NCBI GenBank assembly: GCA_028820655.1
Contig: JAPPIK010000004.1
Coordinates: 124,001-188,000 of the forward strand
DNA: 64,000 bases
Origin: Candidatus Poribacteria bacterium
GTDB taxonomy: Bacteria; Poribacteria; WGA-4E; JAJDTR01
Direction: 5' to 3'
Shown here piece after piece: positions 1 through 8,586 of this stretch (position 1 is its first letter; each line of letters opens with the position of its first letter). Under the pieces are notes generated by a model. It did not search any database. It had not been told where the DNA came from and saw only the letters and a program-made list of their open reading frames with translations. The position numbers and the translations under genes were made by a program.

Positions 1-723
1 CCGCGCGCGGCCTCTTCCGCATTACGCCGTATCTCGTGCGAGATCAGCGAAGGTGAAATAATTGCCGTGATGGGGGCAAATGGAGCGGGGAAAACGACGT
101 TACTCTTGTCAATTCTAGGGTTACTTCGTCCCACGATAGGAAAGATTCTCATTAAAGGCGTGAACGGTACGCGTTTGAAACTTCACAATTTGGCTGGACA
201 AATCGGAATCGTCTTTCAAGATCCCGATCTCTTGCTGCAGGCGTCAACCGTACTCGATGAAGTCGCTTACGGACCCGGAAACCTTAAGCTATCTCATCGC
301 GAAATTCATGAGCGAACCACGGAAGTTTTGACGGCGCTCGATTTGGATAGTCTCCGCAATGAAGCTCCCTTTTCCCTGTCGCGGGGACAGCGGCAGCGCA
401 CGGCAACAGCCGCAGCCTACTCGCTTCTTCCAGATGTACTCCTCCTTGACGAACCTACTGCGGGACAGGATTTCAGCCATCTCCAACAGTTGATGACCGC
501 ACTTTGCGCTTCTGTCGAAGAGCAAAACAAAACGTTAATCTTTTGTACCCATGACGCCCAACTCACCTTACAGTACGCGAAACGGATTCTGTTACTGCGT
601 AAAGGCGAATTGATCTTCGATGGGCAACCAATGGACGCCTTTTCAAATCCGGAATTGCTGGAAGACGCGTCGCTTGTTGCCCCATTAAGAACTCAATTGA
701 GTTGGCGGTTGGCGAACAATTAA
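1..723 (+). CDS. ECF transporter ATP-binding subunit (EcfA/CbiO type), 5' end outside window
   Basis: ATPase of an energy-coupling factor importer, which powers uptake of a vitamin or metal ion together with the T subunit encoded next. The reading frame is open from base 1 (it begins PRAASSALRRISCEIS), so the true start lies upstream. Visible motifs are Walker A GANGAGKT right after the window edge, a Q-loop in VFQDPD, the signature LSRGQ, Walker B VLLLDEPTAGQD and a switch histidine in FCTHD. The ATG at 67 is internal to the Walker A strand and is not the start. It overlaps the T-subunit gene by 22 bp, as expected for a translationally coupled pair. The substrate-specific S subunit is not in the window. 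Confidence 0.9.
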   Translation, partial: PRAASSALRRISCEISEGEIIAVMGANGAGKTTLLLSILGLLRPTIGKILIKGVNGTRLKLHNLAGQIGIVFQDPDLLLQASTVLDEVAYGPGNLKLSHREIHERTTEVLTALDLDSLRNEAPFSLSRGQRQRTATAAAYSLLPDVLLLDEPTAGQDFSHLQQLMTALCASVEEQNKTLIFCTHDAQLTLQYAKRILLLRKGELIFDGQPMDAFSNPELLEDASLVAPLRTQLSWRLANN

Positions 724-1595
724 CCCAATATGACATGCCGATATCACGACTCGATCCACGCACCAAAATTCTCATACTAATTTTCATTGGGATTCTCGTT
801 ATTACACTTGATAGCGTGACTTCGTTACTTTGCTGCTTTCTCGTTGGTATCGGATTGATAATACTTTCATTTCCGACTTGGCTCCAATACCGACTGCTGT
901 TTCTCTTCATATTATTTTCCACGTGGGGATTGATTTATAGTCAAGCCATATTCTACAATGCGTCACCGCGTACTGTACTCTTCACGCTCGTAGGGCGTGA
1001 TATTCCGATAATCGGCACTATGACCGGAGGCGTTCACGTGTATCGCGAAGGTTTACTGCACGGCGCAATTCAATCGTTAAGATTCAACACAACACTAACA
1101 ATCGGGTGCTTCATTGTTTGGTCAACTCAGCCGCGTGACCTTCTTTTGGCTTTTGTAAAGTTGCGTGTTCCCTACAGTCTAGCATTTATGGTTACCACTA
1201 GCTTACGCTACATTCCGCTGATCGCTACCGAATCGAGAAATGTGATTCTATCACAGCGGTTAAGGGGATTTCGGTACTTTCAAAGTAACCCGCGTCGAGT
1301 CATTCGCGATTTGCTCAACAGCTTACGTCCGATTTTGATCAACAATATCCGACGCGCGACACATCTCGGCGAAACCGTAGAAAGCCGCGCATTCTCACCC
1401 GAAATGGTCGGCAAACAACGAACGTCGTTGCGAACGCTGAACATGCAACCGCAGGACAAAGTTCTGTTAGCAGCCGGGATTTTTGCCGTTCTCGGTGTAA
1501 TTACGCTCAAGGCGTTGTATTTCTGTTACGCGAATGGAATCTATTACGCTCACTGGATGAGGGGAGTGTATACGTTCGTTCGCGAGATTCTATAG
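702..1595 (+). CDS. ECF transporter transmembrane subunit (EcfT/CbiQ type)
   Basis: Membrane T component of the ECF importer. About 297 residues with N-terminal hydrophobic segments and the family's cytoplasmic coupling region; the R-x-G-type coupling motif appears as SQRLRGF and as VESRAFSP. The frame opens with TTG at 702 inside the end of the ATPase gene; an ATG at 735 is the alternative and neither has a strong ribosome site. Overlap with the ATPase supports translation coupling. What is transported cannot be told, because the S component is missing here. Confidence 0.85.
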   Translation: MAVGEQLTQYDMPISRLDPRTKILILIFIGILVITLDSVTSLLCCFLVGIGLIILSFPTWLQYRLLFLFILFSTWGLIYSQAIFYNASPRTVLFTLVGRDIPIIGTMTGGVHVYREGLLHGAIQSLRFNTTLTIGCFIVWSTQPRDLLLAFVKLRVPYSLAFMVTTSLRYIPLIATESRNVILSQRLRGFRYFQSNPRRVIRDLLNSLRPILINNIRRATHLGETVESRAFSPEMVGKQRTSLRTLNMQPQDKVLLAAGIFAVLGVITLKALYFCYANGIYYAHWMRGVYTFVREIL

Positions 1596-1639
1596 TTGAG
1601 CATGGAAGAGTGATCGTGCGCGCACAGAGAAAGGCAGGT

Positions 1640-2692
1640 ATGACCAAAGAAAAATTTCGTGTTGGATTGGCTCCCGGCTTCTTGGATTCTGATGGCAAAT
1701 TGCGCTTTAAGGACATTGGGCTCGATTTACTTGAGGAGCAACCACATATCGAATATCACTTTATTAAGACCGATCAACCCTTCGTGCCTGCCGGGGAAAT
1801 GCGCGGACTTGACGCATTCATCGCGTTTGGCGGCGTTTACTCGGCGGAGACATTTGAAGGTGCGGACCGCCTTACCCTCGTAGCAAGACACGGAGTTGGT
1901 TACGATAATTTCGATCTCCAAGCGGCAACAGAAGCGAACGTAATGATCTCAATTACTCCGCGTGGTATACGGCACTCGGTTGCAGAGGGGATTATCGCTT
2001 TGATGTTCGCGCTGTCGAAGCACGTTGTGGCAAGGGATAGAGCCGTCAGGGCCGGAGAATGGCGCGATACCATACGGATGGGGGTGGAACTCGCCGGGCG
2101 TACTCTTGGATCTATCGGGATTGGCAACATCGGTGGAGAACTCTTTCGCCTGCTTGAACCGTTCGGCATGCGGTTTTTGGCGTATGATCCCTACGCTTCA
2201 ATCGAACTTGCCGAATCTCTGAGCGTAGAACTTACCGATTTACAGTCACTGCTCTCAGATTCAGATTACGTGTGCGTCTGCTGCCCACTCACCGATGAAA
2301 CCCGCGGATTGATCGGTGCTCGTGAATTCGGGCTTATGAAATCCAGTGTATTCCTTATCAATACGGCACGCGGACCCATCGTCGATCAGATAGCATTGAC
2401 CGAAGCATTGAAAACGAAACGCATTCTAGGGGCGGGAATTGACGTGTTTGAAGTCGAACCGGTTGAACCGGACGACCCGCTTCTGGCTCTTGACAATGTG
2501 ATTCTTACACCGCACGCCATCGCAATGACCGATGAATGCTACCAAAACATAGGGCGCACCAACTGTCAGCGAGTCATTCAGGTTTCGCGAGGTGAAATTC
2601 CGGATGATATTGTCAACAAAAAGGTCTTAGATCGGCAGGGGTTCCATGAAAAGCTGGCGAGGTACCGCAACTCGTTCCACGGATCTCGGTAA
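1640..2692 (+). CDS. D-isomer-specific 2-hydroxyacid dehydrogenase (phosphoglycerate dehydrogenase-like)
   Basis: NAD-dependent dehydrogenase of the D-2-hydroxyacid family. The Rossmann dinucleotide motif is GIGNIG (in TLGSIGIGNIGGE), followed by an acidic residue in AYDPY that favours NAD. The catalytic Arg/Glu/His set is compatible with INTARGPIVD, GIDVFEVEP and LTPHAIAMT. About 350 residues, shorter than SerA with its ACT domain, so a SerA role in serine synthesis is not implied. ATG 1640 is preferred because AAAGGCAGG lies just upstream; a GTG at 1610 in the same frame is weaker. Substrate unknown; it may act on a sugar-derived hydroxyacid like many family members in sugar-degrading bacteria. 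Confidence 0.85.
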   Translation: MTKEKFRVGLAPGFLDSDGKLRFKDIGLDLLEEQPHIEYHFIKTDQPFVPAGEMRGLDAFIAFGGVYSAETFEGADRLTLVARHGVGYDNFDLQAATEANVMISITPRGIRHSVAEGIIALMFALSKHVVARDRAVRAGEWRDTIRMGVELAGRTLGSIGIGNIGGELFRLLEPFGMRFLAYDPYASIELAESLSVELTDLQSLLSDSDYVCVCCPLTDETRGLIGAREFGLMKSSVFLINTARGPIVDQIALTEALKTKRILGAGIDVFEVEPVEPDDPLLALDNVILTPHAIAMTDECYQNIGRTNCQRVIQVSRGEIPDDIVNKKVLDRQGFHEKLARYRNSFHGSR

Positions 2693-2715
2693 ATATCTGC
2701 CCTCGTCTAATGTGA

Positions 2716-3213
2716 ATGATTGAATTCAAACCATTGGATCAATTTGAGAAAGGACTCATTTACAAACTGCTCAAAGATAGTTATGCGAGCTTGTTGGTAT
2801 TGGAACCTGATTTCACGCATGAATACGAGGCAAATTGGGAGAGGACAGACGACGATTTATGGGGTGCCTCAAGCTCAAGCGGGAGCGCAGTGATAAGTAC
2901 CCTTGGCAGCAAGCCGATTGGGTTTGTATCCTGGTACGAAGAAGGTGCGAATGTCGGATCAATTGGTCACAACTGCATTGTGCCGACTCACCGTCAGAAA
3001 GGCTACGGAAAGCGTCAAGTCCGAATGGCGTTGCGTGAATTGTCCCTTCAAGTAAATTGCATCAGAGTCGTAACCGCGAATCATCCATCTTTTATTCCTG
3101 CAAGGAAAACATATCTCTCGTGCGGCTTCATTGAAAAAGGGCGGAGTCGAACGGGCGCTTTCGGCGGGCTGGAACTCGTTTATTATGAACACGCACTAAA
3201 ACGGTACACTTGA
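2716..3213 (+). CDS. GNAT family N-acetyltransferase
   Basis: Small (165 residues) acetyl-CoA-dependent N-acetyltransferase. The acetyl-CoA loop is seen in IVPTHRQKGYGKRQVRMAL (Q/R-x-x-G-x-G/A form), preceded by the conserved beta strand IGHNCIV and followed by a C-terminal half with NHPSFIPARKTYLSCGF, which is the usual 'A.x.Y...GF' arrangement. No neighbours suggest a substrate. It converges on moaB with only about 40 bp between the two stops. Confidence 0.8.
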   Translation: MIEFKPLDQFEKGLIYKLLKDSYASLLVLEPDFTHEYEANWERTDDDLWGASSSSGSAVISTLGSKPIGFVSWYEEGANVGSIGHNCIVPTHRQKGYGKRQVRMALRELSLQVNCIRVVTANHPSFIPARKTYLSCGFIEKGRSRTGAFGGLELVYYEHALKRYT

Positions 3214-3255
3214 GGCTACGCTCTCTTCCCGCGGCGACCTCTAGGAATTCGTCTC

Positions 3256-3780
3256 CTAGCGTCCTACTTCCCACGCCAAATGCTGTAATTCCGGACCAAT
3301 AAGTTTTTCCCACGCCAGTTGCACTGCCGCGCTCGACCCGGGTGTAGAGATAATCACCTTTCCGCGATAGACTCCGGCTGTGGCGCGTGAGAGTATCGCC
3401 GCCGCACCAACCTGATCGTAACTAAACACTCGGAAGAGCTCGCCAAATCCGGGCAAGGTTTTCTCTAACTTGCGGCTAAGCACGTCGAACGTCGTGTCGC
3501 GGGGCGCGATTCCCGTACCGCCGTTAAACAGGACAACGCGTGCGTCCGTTTCAGCCATCTCATCTAACACCGCTTCTACCTGTACCGGTTCATCTTTAAT
3601 GATACGATAAGCGGTCACACTATTTCCGTCATTAGCCAACTGTTCGCGCAGAAAAACGGCATTTTTGTCTGTTTCCGGGGTACGCGTGTCGCTTACGGTT
3701 ACGATTGCTACTTTCACAGGCCCCTGTTCTGCGGCGGCTTCTCGATGCTGTTCTGTGCTCGCCGACGACTTTTCTGACAT
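3256..3780 (-). CDS. moaB: Molybdenum cofactor biosynthesis protein MoaB/MogA family
   Basis: MoaB/MogA-type protein of molybdopterin metabolism; family members bind molybdopterin and adenylate it or assist that step. Conserved features are [10 protein letters not shown] near the N terminus, FNGGTG followed by PRDTTFD, and the C-terminal [10 protein letters not shown] loop. Length 174 residues is normal for MoaB. The start is the ATG at 3780, which has AGGAGAAATTG directly upstream; a TTG one codon earlier is less likely. No other moa/moe genes are in the window, so it stands alone upstream of nothing obviously related. Confidence 0.85.
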   Translation of the reverse strand: MSEKSSASTEQHREAAAEQGPVKVAIVTVSDTRTPETDKNAVFLREQLANDGNSVTAYRIIKDEPVQVEAVLDEMAETDARVVLFNGGTGIAPRDTTFDVLSRKLEKTLPGFGELFRVFSYDQVGAAAILSRATAGVYRGKVIISTPGSSAAVQLAWEKLIGPELQHLAWEVGR

Positions 3781-3846
3781 CAATTTCTCCTGTATGATAA
3801 GATCTGAGTTACGGTTAGCGATGTTGGGAGTAAGACGTGCCCCAAA

Positions 3847-5874
3847 TCATTGGTATGGGTATCTCTTGCTAAGGTGATTCGACATTGAGAAGAGACGACC
3901 ACCGGTTCGCTCGGCAAGTGCAAGTTGAAATGCGTCCGTTGGGTGGCCAATCACGTACGCTTGTATAGATAGTGATTGACAGACTTCAATTGCCTCATCT
4001 TCTGTAAGACTACCGGTGCTTGGTTCATCGGTCAACACAAGAAGGACACGAGTTGCATTTGGGCGAAATTTTATTTTCGGCAGACCTTCCACAATAGCGT
4101 CTATCAAATGTTCGTCTCCGCCGAAAGGCGCTTCCAAAAATGCCTTGATTTGGGACTCGGAAAGAAAGCCTCTTGAAACCACCGTTCCGTCAACCGACTT
4201 GATTGCATCTTTGGCTTCGGCAAATCGAATGAGTTGAATCTTATAAGAAATCGGCAGAAGATCGAGCCTGCCAATCAGTGTGCTGATTCCAAGCATAACA
4301 GCATCGGACTTTCCTCCCATGCTGCGACTGTAATCCAACATGATTATGACATCAATCGCACTTGGAGTCGATCGGGACTCAACGTGGTGGCCAAGGTATA
4401 CATTGAGTTGGTCGTTTAATCGTCTGATCGTATAGGTACTTTGACCGTCGAGAATAATCCAGTCATGACCTTCCTTTTTCCTTTGAACAAATGCTCTCGC
4501 AGAAAGAGGTCTTCTATGTTTCTCGAACATGCGCAAAACGTCTTTCGAAATCGAATTACCCGTAGCATCCAATTCGTGTCCCAACTCCAAGTCCATACTA
4601 AACAAAGAGATTCGGCTGTTTCGCCGCATGTCCGTGACAATATCTCGAAAAACCTGTAAGAGTTTCTCATTGTGGATACGCGATGAAGGCAAAGACGCCG
4701 CCTGGTACAATCCGCCGGGGATTTCTTGCCAAAGTCCGTCAGTCTCCTCGGCAACCTGCTTCTGGAAAGCCTCGGTAAATCCGAGTACGTTCATGTGGAT
4801 TTCCTGCCTCAGACAATCTTGGATGATTCTCGATCGCATTTCGTCCGTCGCGCTGTCCAATGCCAAGCTGGTCGTGGCAGGTTCGTCCGTCACCAACACG
4901 AGGTGTTTGTCTGCGTCGTGATGAAATTCAATGTAGTTTAGAGTGTCGACAAGTGCATCCAGTGCGTGCTCATCTCCGCTTAGTCTCGCACGTTGCATAT
5001 TTCGGCGAATCAGTCCCACATCAGGTCTTAACGAGTTTGTTTTTAGGCGCTGACCATCGCGCCGAACGCTGAACTCGGTCATTCCAAGATAATATTCCAA
5101 TCTGATGGCATCAAACTCTTCCGTCATTAAGTTCAGGTGGTCGGCAACCTGTTGAATGTTGTCGCGCATACTTGCGCTCGTATCGACGACGAAGACGACG
5201 TTAACCTTGTCCGTTTCCCGTGTGCTTATAATGTGGTCGGCAATTCGCTTCAAGGCATGGGCAAAAGGGTTGTTCGCGTCAATCTTGCCTCCCGTACCGC
5301 CTCTGCCCGCACCCGGTTGATCTCCGACCGTGCCGACATCCGAAGCGCCGGTCGACTCGACGGAATGAAGCCCATTTTCGCCTTCGCCGCTCATTCGGCG
5401 GCGGTAACTCTTTACACCCTCACCGGCATTCTCTTGAAATTTGCTCGAGACAGACTCGGGAATTGGTACCTCACTACTGTATATTCGTCGTGTTTTTGTC
5501 ATGACATCCGGAAGTAAGTCTTGCGGAATTTCCTGATTCGTAGTCGCGTTCGGGGGCATTGCATCCGGTAATCGGCGCGTTGTTTCGTTAATGGGATTCG
5601 ACGATGCAAGCAACTTTAAGGTTCGTGGTTGATCTGAAGTCAAGGATTGAGATCTACGTTCTGTCAGAAGTTGCTTGGGCAGAGGGGGTTTGAGTAGTTC
5701 TCTTCGAGGTTTCTGAAGCTTTTCTTTGTCGAGAATCTCCACATCAAGTACGTCGTCAAATTCTCCGGGCTCGCCATCGTAGACCAGGAACGTCAACACA
5801 ATCACGAGGCAAAGATGGACAACTGCTGATATGAGAAGAGCTCTGATAGCACGGGTTGTCTTTGATAGACGCAT
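3847..5874 (-). CDS. Membrane-anchored protein with two von Willebrand factor A domains
   Basis: 675 residues. One N-terminal membrane segment (residues 11-31) is followed by a charged, proline-rich linker (about 45-200) reminiscent of TonB-like stalks. Two VWA domains follow: the first near 222-400 with MIDAS motif DTSAS at 231 and TDEP, the second near 505-665 with DYSRS and TDEPSTG. VWA domains bind metal through these serines and mediate protein contacts. The start has GAGG about 10 bases upstream. Role unknown; the orientation suggests a periplasmic or surface-exposed tandem VWA unit. It is followed by moaB after 66 bp, but no functional link is evident. Confidence 0.8.
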   Translation of the reverse strand: MRLSKTTRAIRALLISAVVHLCLVIVLTFLVYDGEPGEFDDVLDVEILDKEKLQKPRRELLKPPLPKQLLTERRSQSLTSDQPRTLKLLASSNPINETTRRLPDAMPPNATTNQEIPQDLLPDVMTKTRRIYSSEVPIPESVSSKFQENAGEGVKSYRRRMSGEGENGLHSVESTGASDVGTVGDQPGAGRGGTGGKIDANNPFAHALKRIADHIISTRETDKVNVVFVVDTSASMRDNIQQVADHLNLMTEEFDAIRLEYYLGMTEFSVRRDGQRLKTNSLRPDVGLIRRNMQRARLSGDEHALDALVDTLNYIEFHHDADKHLVLVTDEPATTSLALDSATDEMRSRIIQDCLRQEIHMNVLGFTEAFQKQVAEETDGLWQEIPGGLYQAASLPSSRIHNEKLLQVFRDIVTDMRRNSRISLFSMDLELGHELDATGNSISKDVLRMFEKHRRPLSARAFVQRKKEGHDWIILDGQSTYTIRRLNDQLNVYLGHHVESRSTPSAIDVIIMLDYSRSMGGKSDAVMLGISTLIGRLDLLPISYKIQLIRFAEAKDAIKSVDGTVVSRGFLSESQIKAFLEAPFGGDEHLIDAIVEGLPKIKFRPNATRVLLVLTDEPSTGSLTEDEAIEVCQSLSIQAYVIGHPTDAFQLALAERTGGRLFSMSNHLSKRYPYQ

Positions 5875-6719
5875 AATGGTAGAACCTCGAGCCGTTCCGC
5901 ACTCATGTTTCCAACAATCCGTTTACAGCGATCTGAGCAGGAGCGATGATTGTATCAGATCCGTCGTGGAATTTCAAGCAGAGCACGTAGGTAGACGTCT
6001 GACAGTTGTAACGAAACAAAAATCCATCTCTGACAATATGTTACCTGAATTCGATGAAGGCGAATCCACCAGAGGTAAATTGGCATGGGGAACCTGTCAA
6101 TTCGAAAACAACATAATCGAATTATCTAAAAGGCTACAGCTCACAGTAAGTTTGTCAATGACCTAATCACTGCCTCATTATTCAACCACTTGATTTGCGC
6201 GCAAATCTTATGCCAACCTTACCCATCGCGCAAGTAGGCGGATTTTGTTTGGGGTGTACCGGTTTCGCGTGGCATATGTGAAACAACTGAACGCATTTGT
6301 GCAAGATTTGTCCTTTGGATTTACGTCTTCGGGCAAAATATTCGAGACTGGTCGAAGAAACAACAAACGCAATTCTCGTTGAGCTGCCGAGATCTACAGC
6401 ATGTTCGACTCAAAGAGTTTTTCGGAAATTGTCAGCTATGATAAATTCGAATCCTGCACACACTTTGATTATACGCAAACTGGTGTTAAATGGTGAAAAC
6501 GATTCTTCGCTCCGTGAACTTTAGTGAATTTGATGAATCTAACCGATCTAAGTTTGTGATGAACAGTATTGGATCAAAGCGGCTATTTTGGTTCAAAGAT
6601 GCCGTGACGCGATGAGAAGAGATGGTTCCGTTCTCAGGTTGCCACCGGCAATATCGTTTATACTAAGATGACGACGACAGGGTCAAGCAAATGGGTATAC
6701 CCGGTCATTGTGGTAAAAG
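5875..6719. other. Intergenic, no gene supported
   Basis: 845 bp between the VWA gene (reading away to the left) and the end of the ABC exporter pair. Short frames exist, but none has a ribosome site together with a protein-like composition. No strong hairpin with a T tract and no repeat family seen elsewhere in the window was recognised. The VWA promoter presumably lies in the first 200 bp. Confidence 0.5.
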
Positions 6720-8522
6720 TCAACCAACCCCTTGTCCCTTATATTGAAGTTGATAAAGCCGATAATAAACGCCGCGTTTTCTCAGGAGCTCATTGTGCGT
6801 CCCCATTTCGCGGATTCGTCCCTTGTGCATCACAATAATCTTGTCGGCGTTCTGAATGGTCGAGAGTCGATGGGCAACTACAATCGAGGTTCGATTTCTC
6901 ATAAGGCGAGTTAGTGCATCTTGAATTAGAAGCTCCGTTTCGGTATCCACGCTTGATGTCGCCTCATCGAGAATCAGAATGTCGGGGTTGAAGGCTAATG
7001 CGCGCGCAAACGCCACCAACTGCTTTTGACCGACCGACAAGCCGCTCCCGCCTTCCTGAATCCTCGTGTCGTATCCATCTGCCATTCTCTGCACGAAGCT
7101 GTCGACGTGAACCTCTGTCGCTGCTGCGACCACCTGTTCCCGGGTAATATCTGCATTACCAAGTCGAATATTTTCCTCAACGCTGTCGGAAAACAGGAAG
7201 ATATTTTGCTGCACGATACTGATAGCACGCCGCAGATCTTTCAGAGGCAGCTTCTTTATGTCCACTCCGTCAATCAAGATGGAGCCCTCGTTGGGTTCAT
7301 AAAAACGGCATAAGAGATTGATGATCGTCGTTTTGCCCGAGCCCGTTTGTCCAACAATGGCAACCTTTTCCCCCGGTTCGACCTTCAATGACACATCACG
7401 CAGCACGTAGTTATCTCCTTGATACGCAAAGTGCACATTTCGGAGTTCAATCCGGCCGGAGAATTGGTTCATCTTCTTAGGTTCGTCGGCATCAACAATA
7501 GTAGGTTCCGTGTCCAAGAGTTCAAAGATTCTTTCAGATGATGCCATTGCGGTCTGAAAAATCGTATACTGTTCGCTCAAGTCGCGGATAGGCCAAAAGA
7601 AGCGTTGGGCGTATTGAATAAACATAACAAGCATTCCGAAACTGAGAGCATCGCGTAAAACTTGACCGCCGCCGTACCACACGATTATTGCTGTGGCGAG
7701 CGAACCAACTACCTCAATCAGCGGGAAAAACATTGAAAAGTAGATAACGGTCTTTAGGCTTGCGCGCAAATATTCCTGGTTACGATCATCAAATTTAAGA
7801 AAACTACGCCGCTCTTGCGCAAAGAGTTGCACCGTTGTCATACCGAGGATATTTTCGTTTAGGAAAGCGTTAATCCGGGCTAGGTGTTTGCGTTGATCAC
7901 GAAACGCTCGGCGGGAGTAAATTTGATAAAGTGTTGTTGCGGCGAAGATGATAGGCAGAACCGTGAAGGTAACCAGTGCGAGTTTCCAATTCCTTATTAG
8001 CATTACCACCATGATGCCAAAGATATTTAATAGATTCGCGAAAATAGTAATTATGCCTGATGTGAAGAGTTCGTTGAGAACCTGGACATCGCCCATCACG
8101 CGGGTCATCAATCGTCCAACCGGGTTTCGATCAAAGTATTTTACATCAAGTCGTTGCAGATGAGAAAAAATCTGATTCCGAATATCATGCATGATTTTTT
8201 GCCCAAGCATCTGCATCCTATACTCGTTCACATAACCGAACACGAGTTGCGCAATCATAGCCGTGATCATGAGTAAGGCGATAAACTCCAGTCCGTCCAA
8301 ATTGCGTGGTTGAATGTAATGATCAATGGCAATTTGAAGAAGAGTCGGTCCCGCCAACTCCCCTAACATTCCACCGACTACCAGAAACACCAGCAGTATA
8401 ACTTCAGAACGATAGGGTTTCATGTAGGAAACCAATCGCCTCATCAGTACCCGGTCATAAATCTTGCCAAGGTCCTGTTCCTCATCGCTATAATCGTGAA
8501 GCTGACCGCCCATACCGAACAC
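6720..8522 (-). CDS. ABC exporter half-transporter, canonical ATP site (MsbA/BmrD-like)
   Basis: Fused membrane domain plus ATPase, about 600 residues. Six membrane helices occupy roughly the first 330 residues; the ATPase has Walker A GQTGSGKTT, signature LSVGQKQ, Walker B ILILDEATSSVD with the catalytic glutamate, and the H-loop VAHRLST. The start is taken as GTG 8522 because GGAGG lies 8 bases before it. A longer frame back to 8639 would overlap the upstream gene and has no such site. It follows the other exporter gene after 64 bp, so the two probably form one heterodimeric exporter of drugs, lipids or peptides; substrate not inferable. Confidence 0.88.
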   Translation of the reverse strand: MFGMGGQLHDYSDEEQDLGKIYDRVLMRRLVSYMKPYRSEVILLVFLVVGGMLGELAGPTLLQIAIDHYIQPRNLDGLEFIALLMITAMIAQLVFGYVNEYRMQMLGQKIMHDIRNQIFSHLQRLDVKYFDRNPVGRLMTRVMGDVQVLNELFTSGIITIFANLLNIFGIMVVMLIRNWKLALVTFTVLPIIFAATTLYQIYSRRAFRDQRKHLARINAFLNENILGMTTVQLFAQERRSFLKFDDRNQEYLRASLKTVIYFSMFFPLIEVVGSLATAIIVWYGGGQVLRDALSFGMLVMFIQYAQRFFWPIRDLSEQYTIFQTAMASSERIFELLDTEPTIVDADEPKKMNQFSGRIELRNVHFAYQGDNYVLRDVSLKVEPGEKVAIVGQTGSGKTTIINLLCRFYEPNEGSILIDGVDIKKLPLKDLRRAISIVQQNIFLFSDSVEENIRLGNADITREQVVAAATEVHVDSFVQRMADGYDTRIQEGGSGLSVGQKQLVAFARALAFNPDILILDEATSSVDTETELLIQDALTRLMRNRTSIVVAHRLSTIQNADKIIVMHKGRIREMGTHNELLRKRGVYYRLYQLQYKGQGVG

Positions 8523-8586
8523 TAGCAAATCCTCCGTATGGAGACTATGGAAATTCGTCTCAAAAGAACCGTAGGTTTTGGACTTC

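Noticed and set aside
67-723. Start of the ECF ATPase at the ATG in MMGANG
   Set aside because: The frame is open to base 1 with a normal ABC N-terminal strand, so this ATG is internal.
5831-6166. Plus-strand frame over the VWA gene start
   Set aside because: It overlaps the N-terminal coding part and promoter region of the VWA gene and has no protein-like features.
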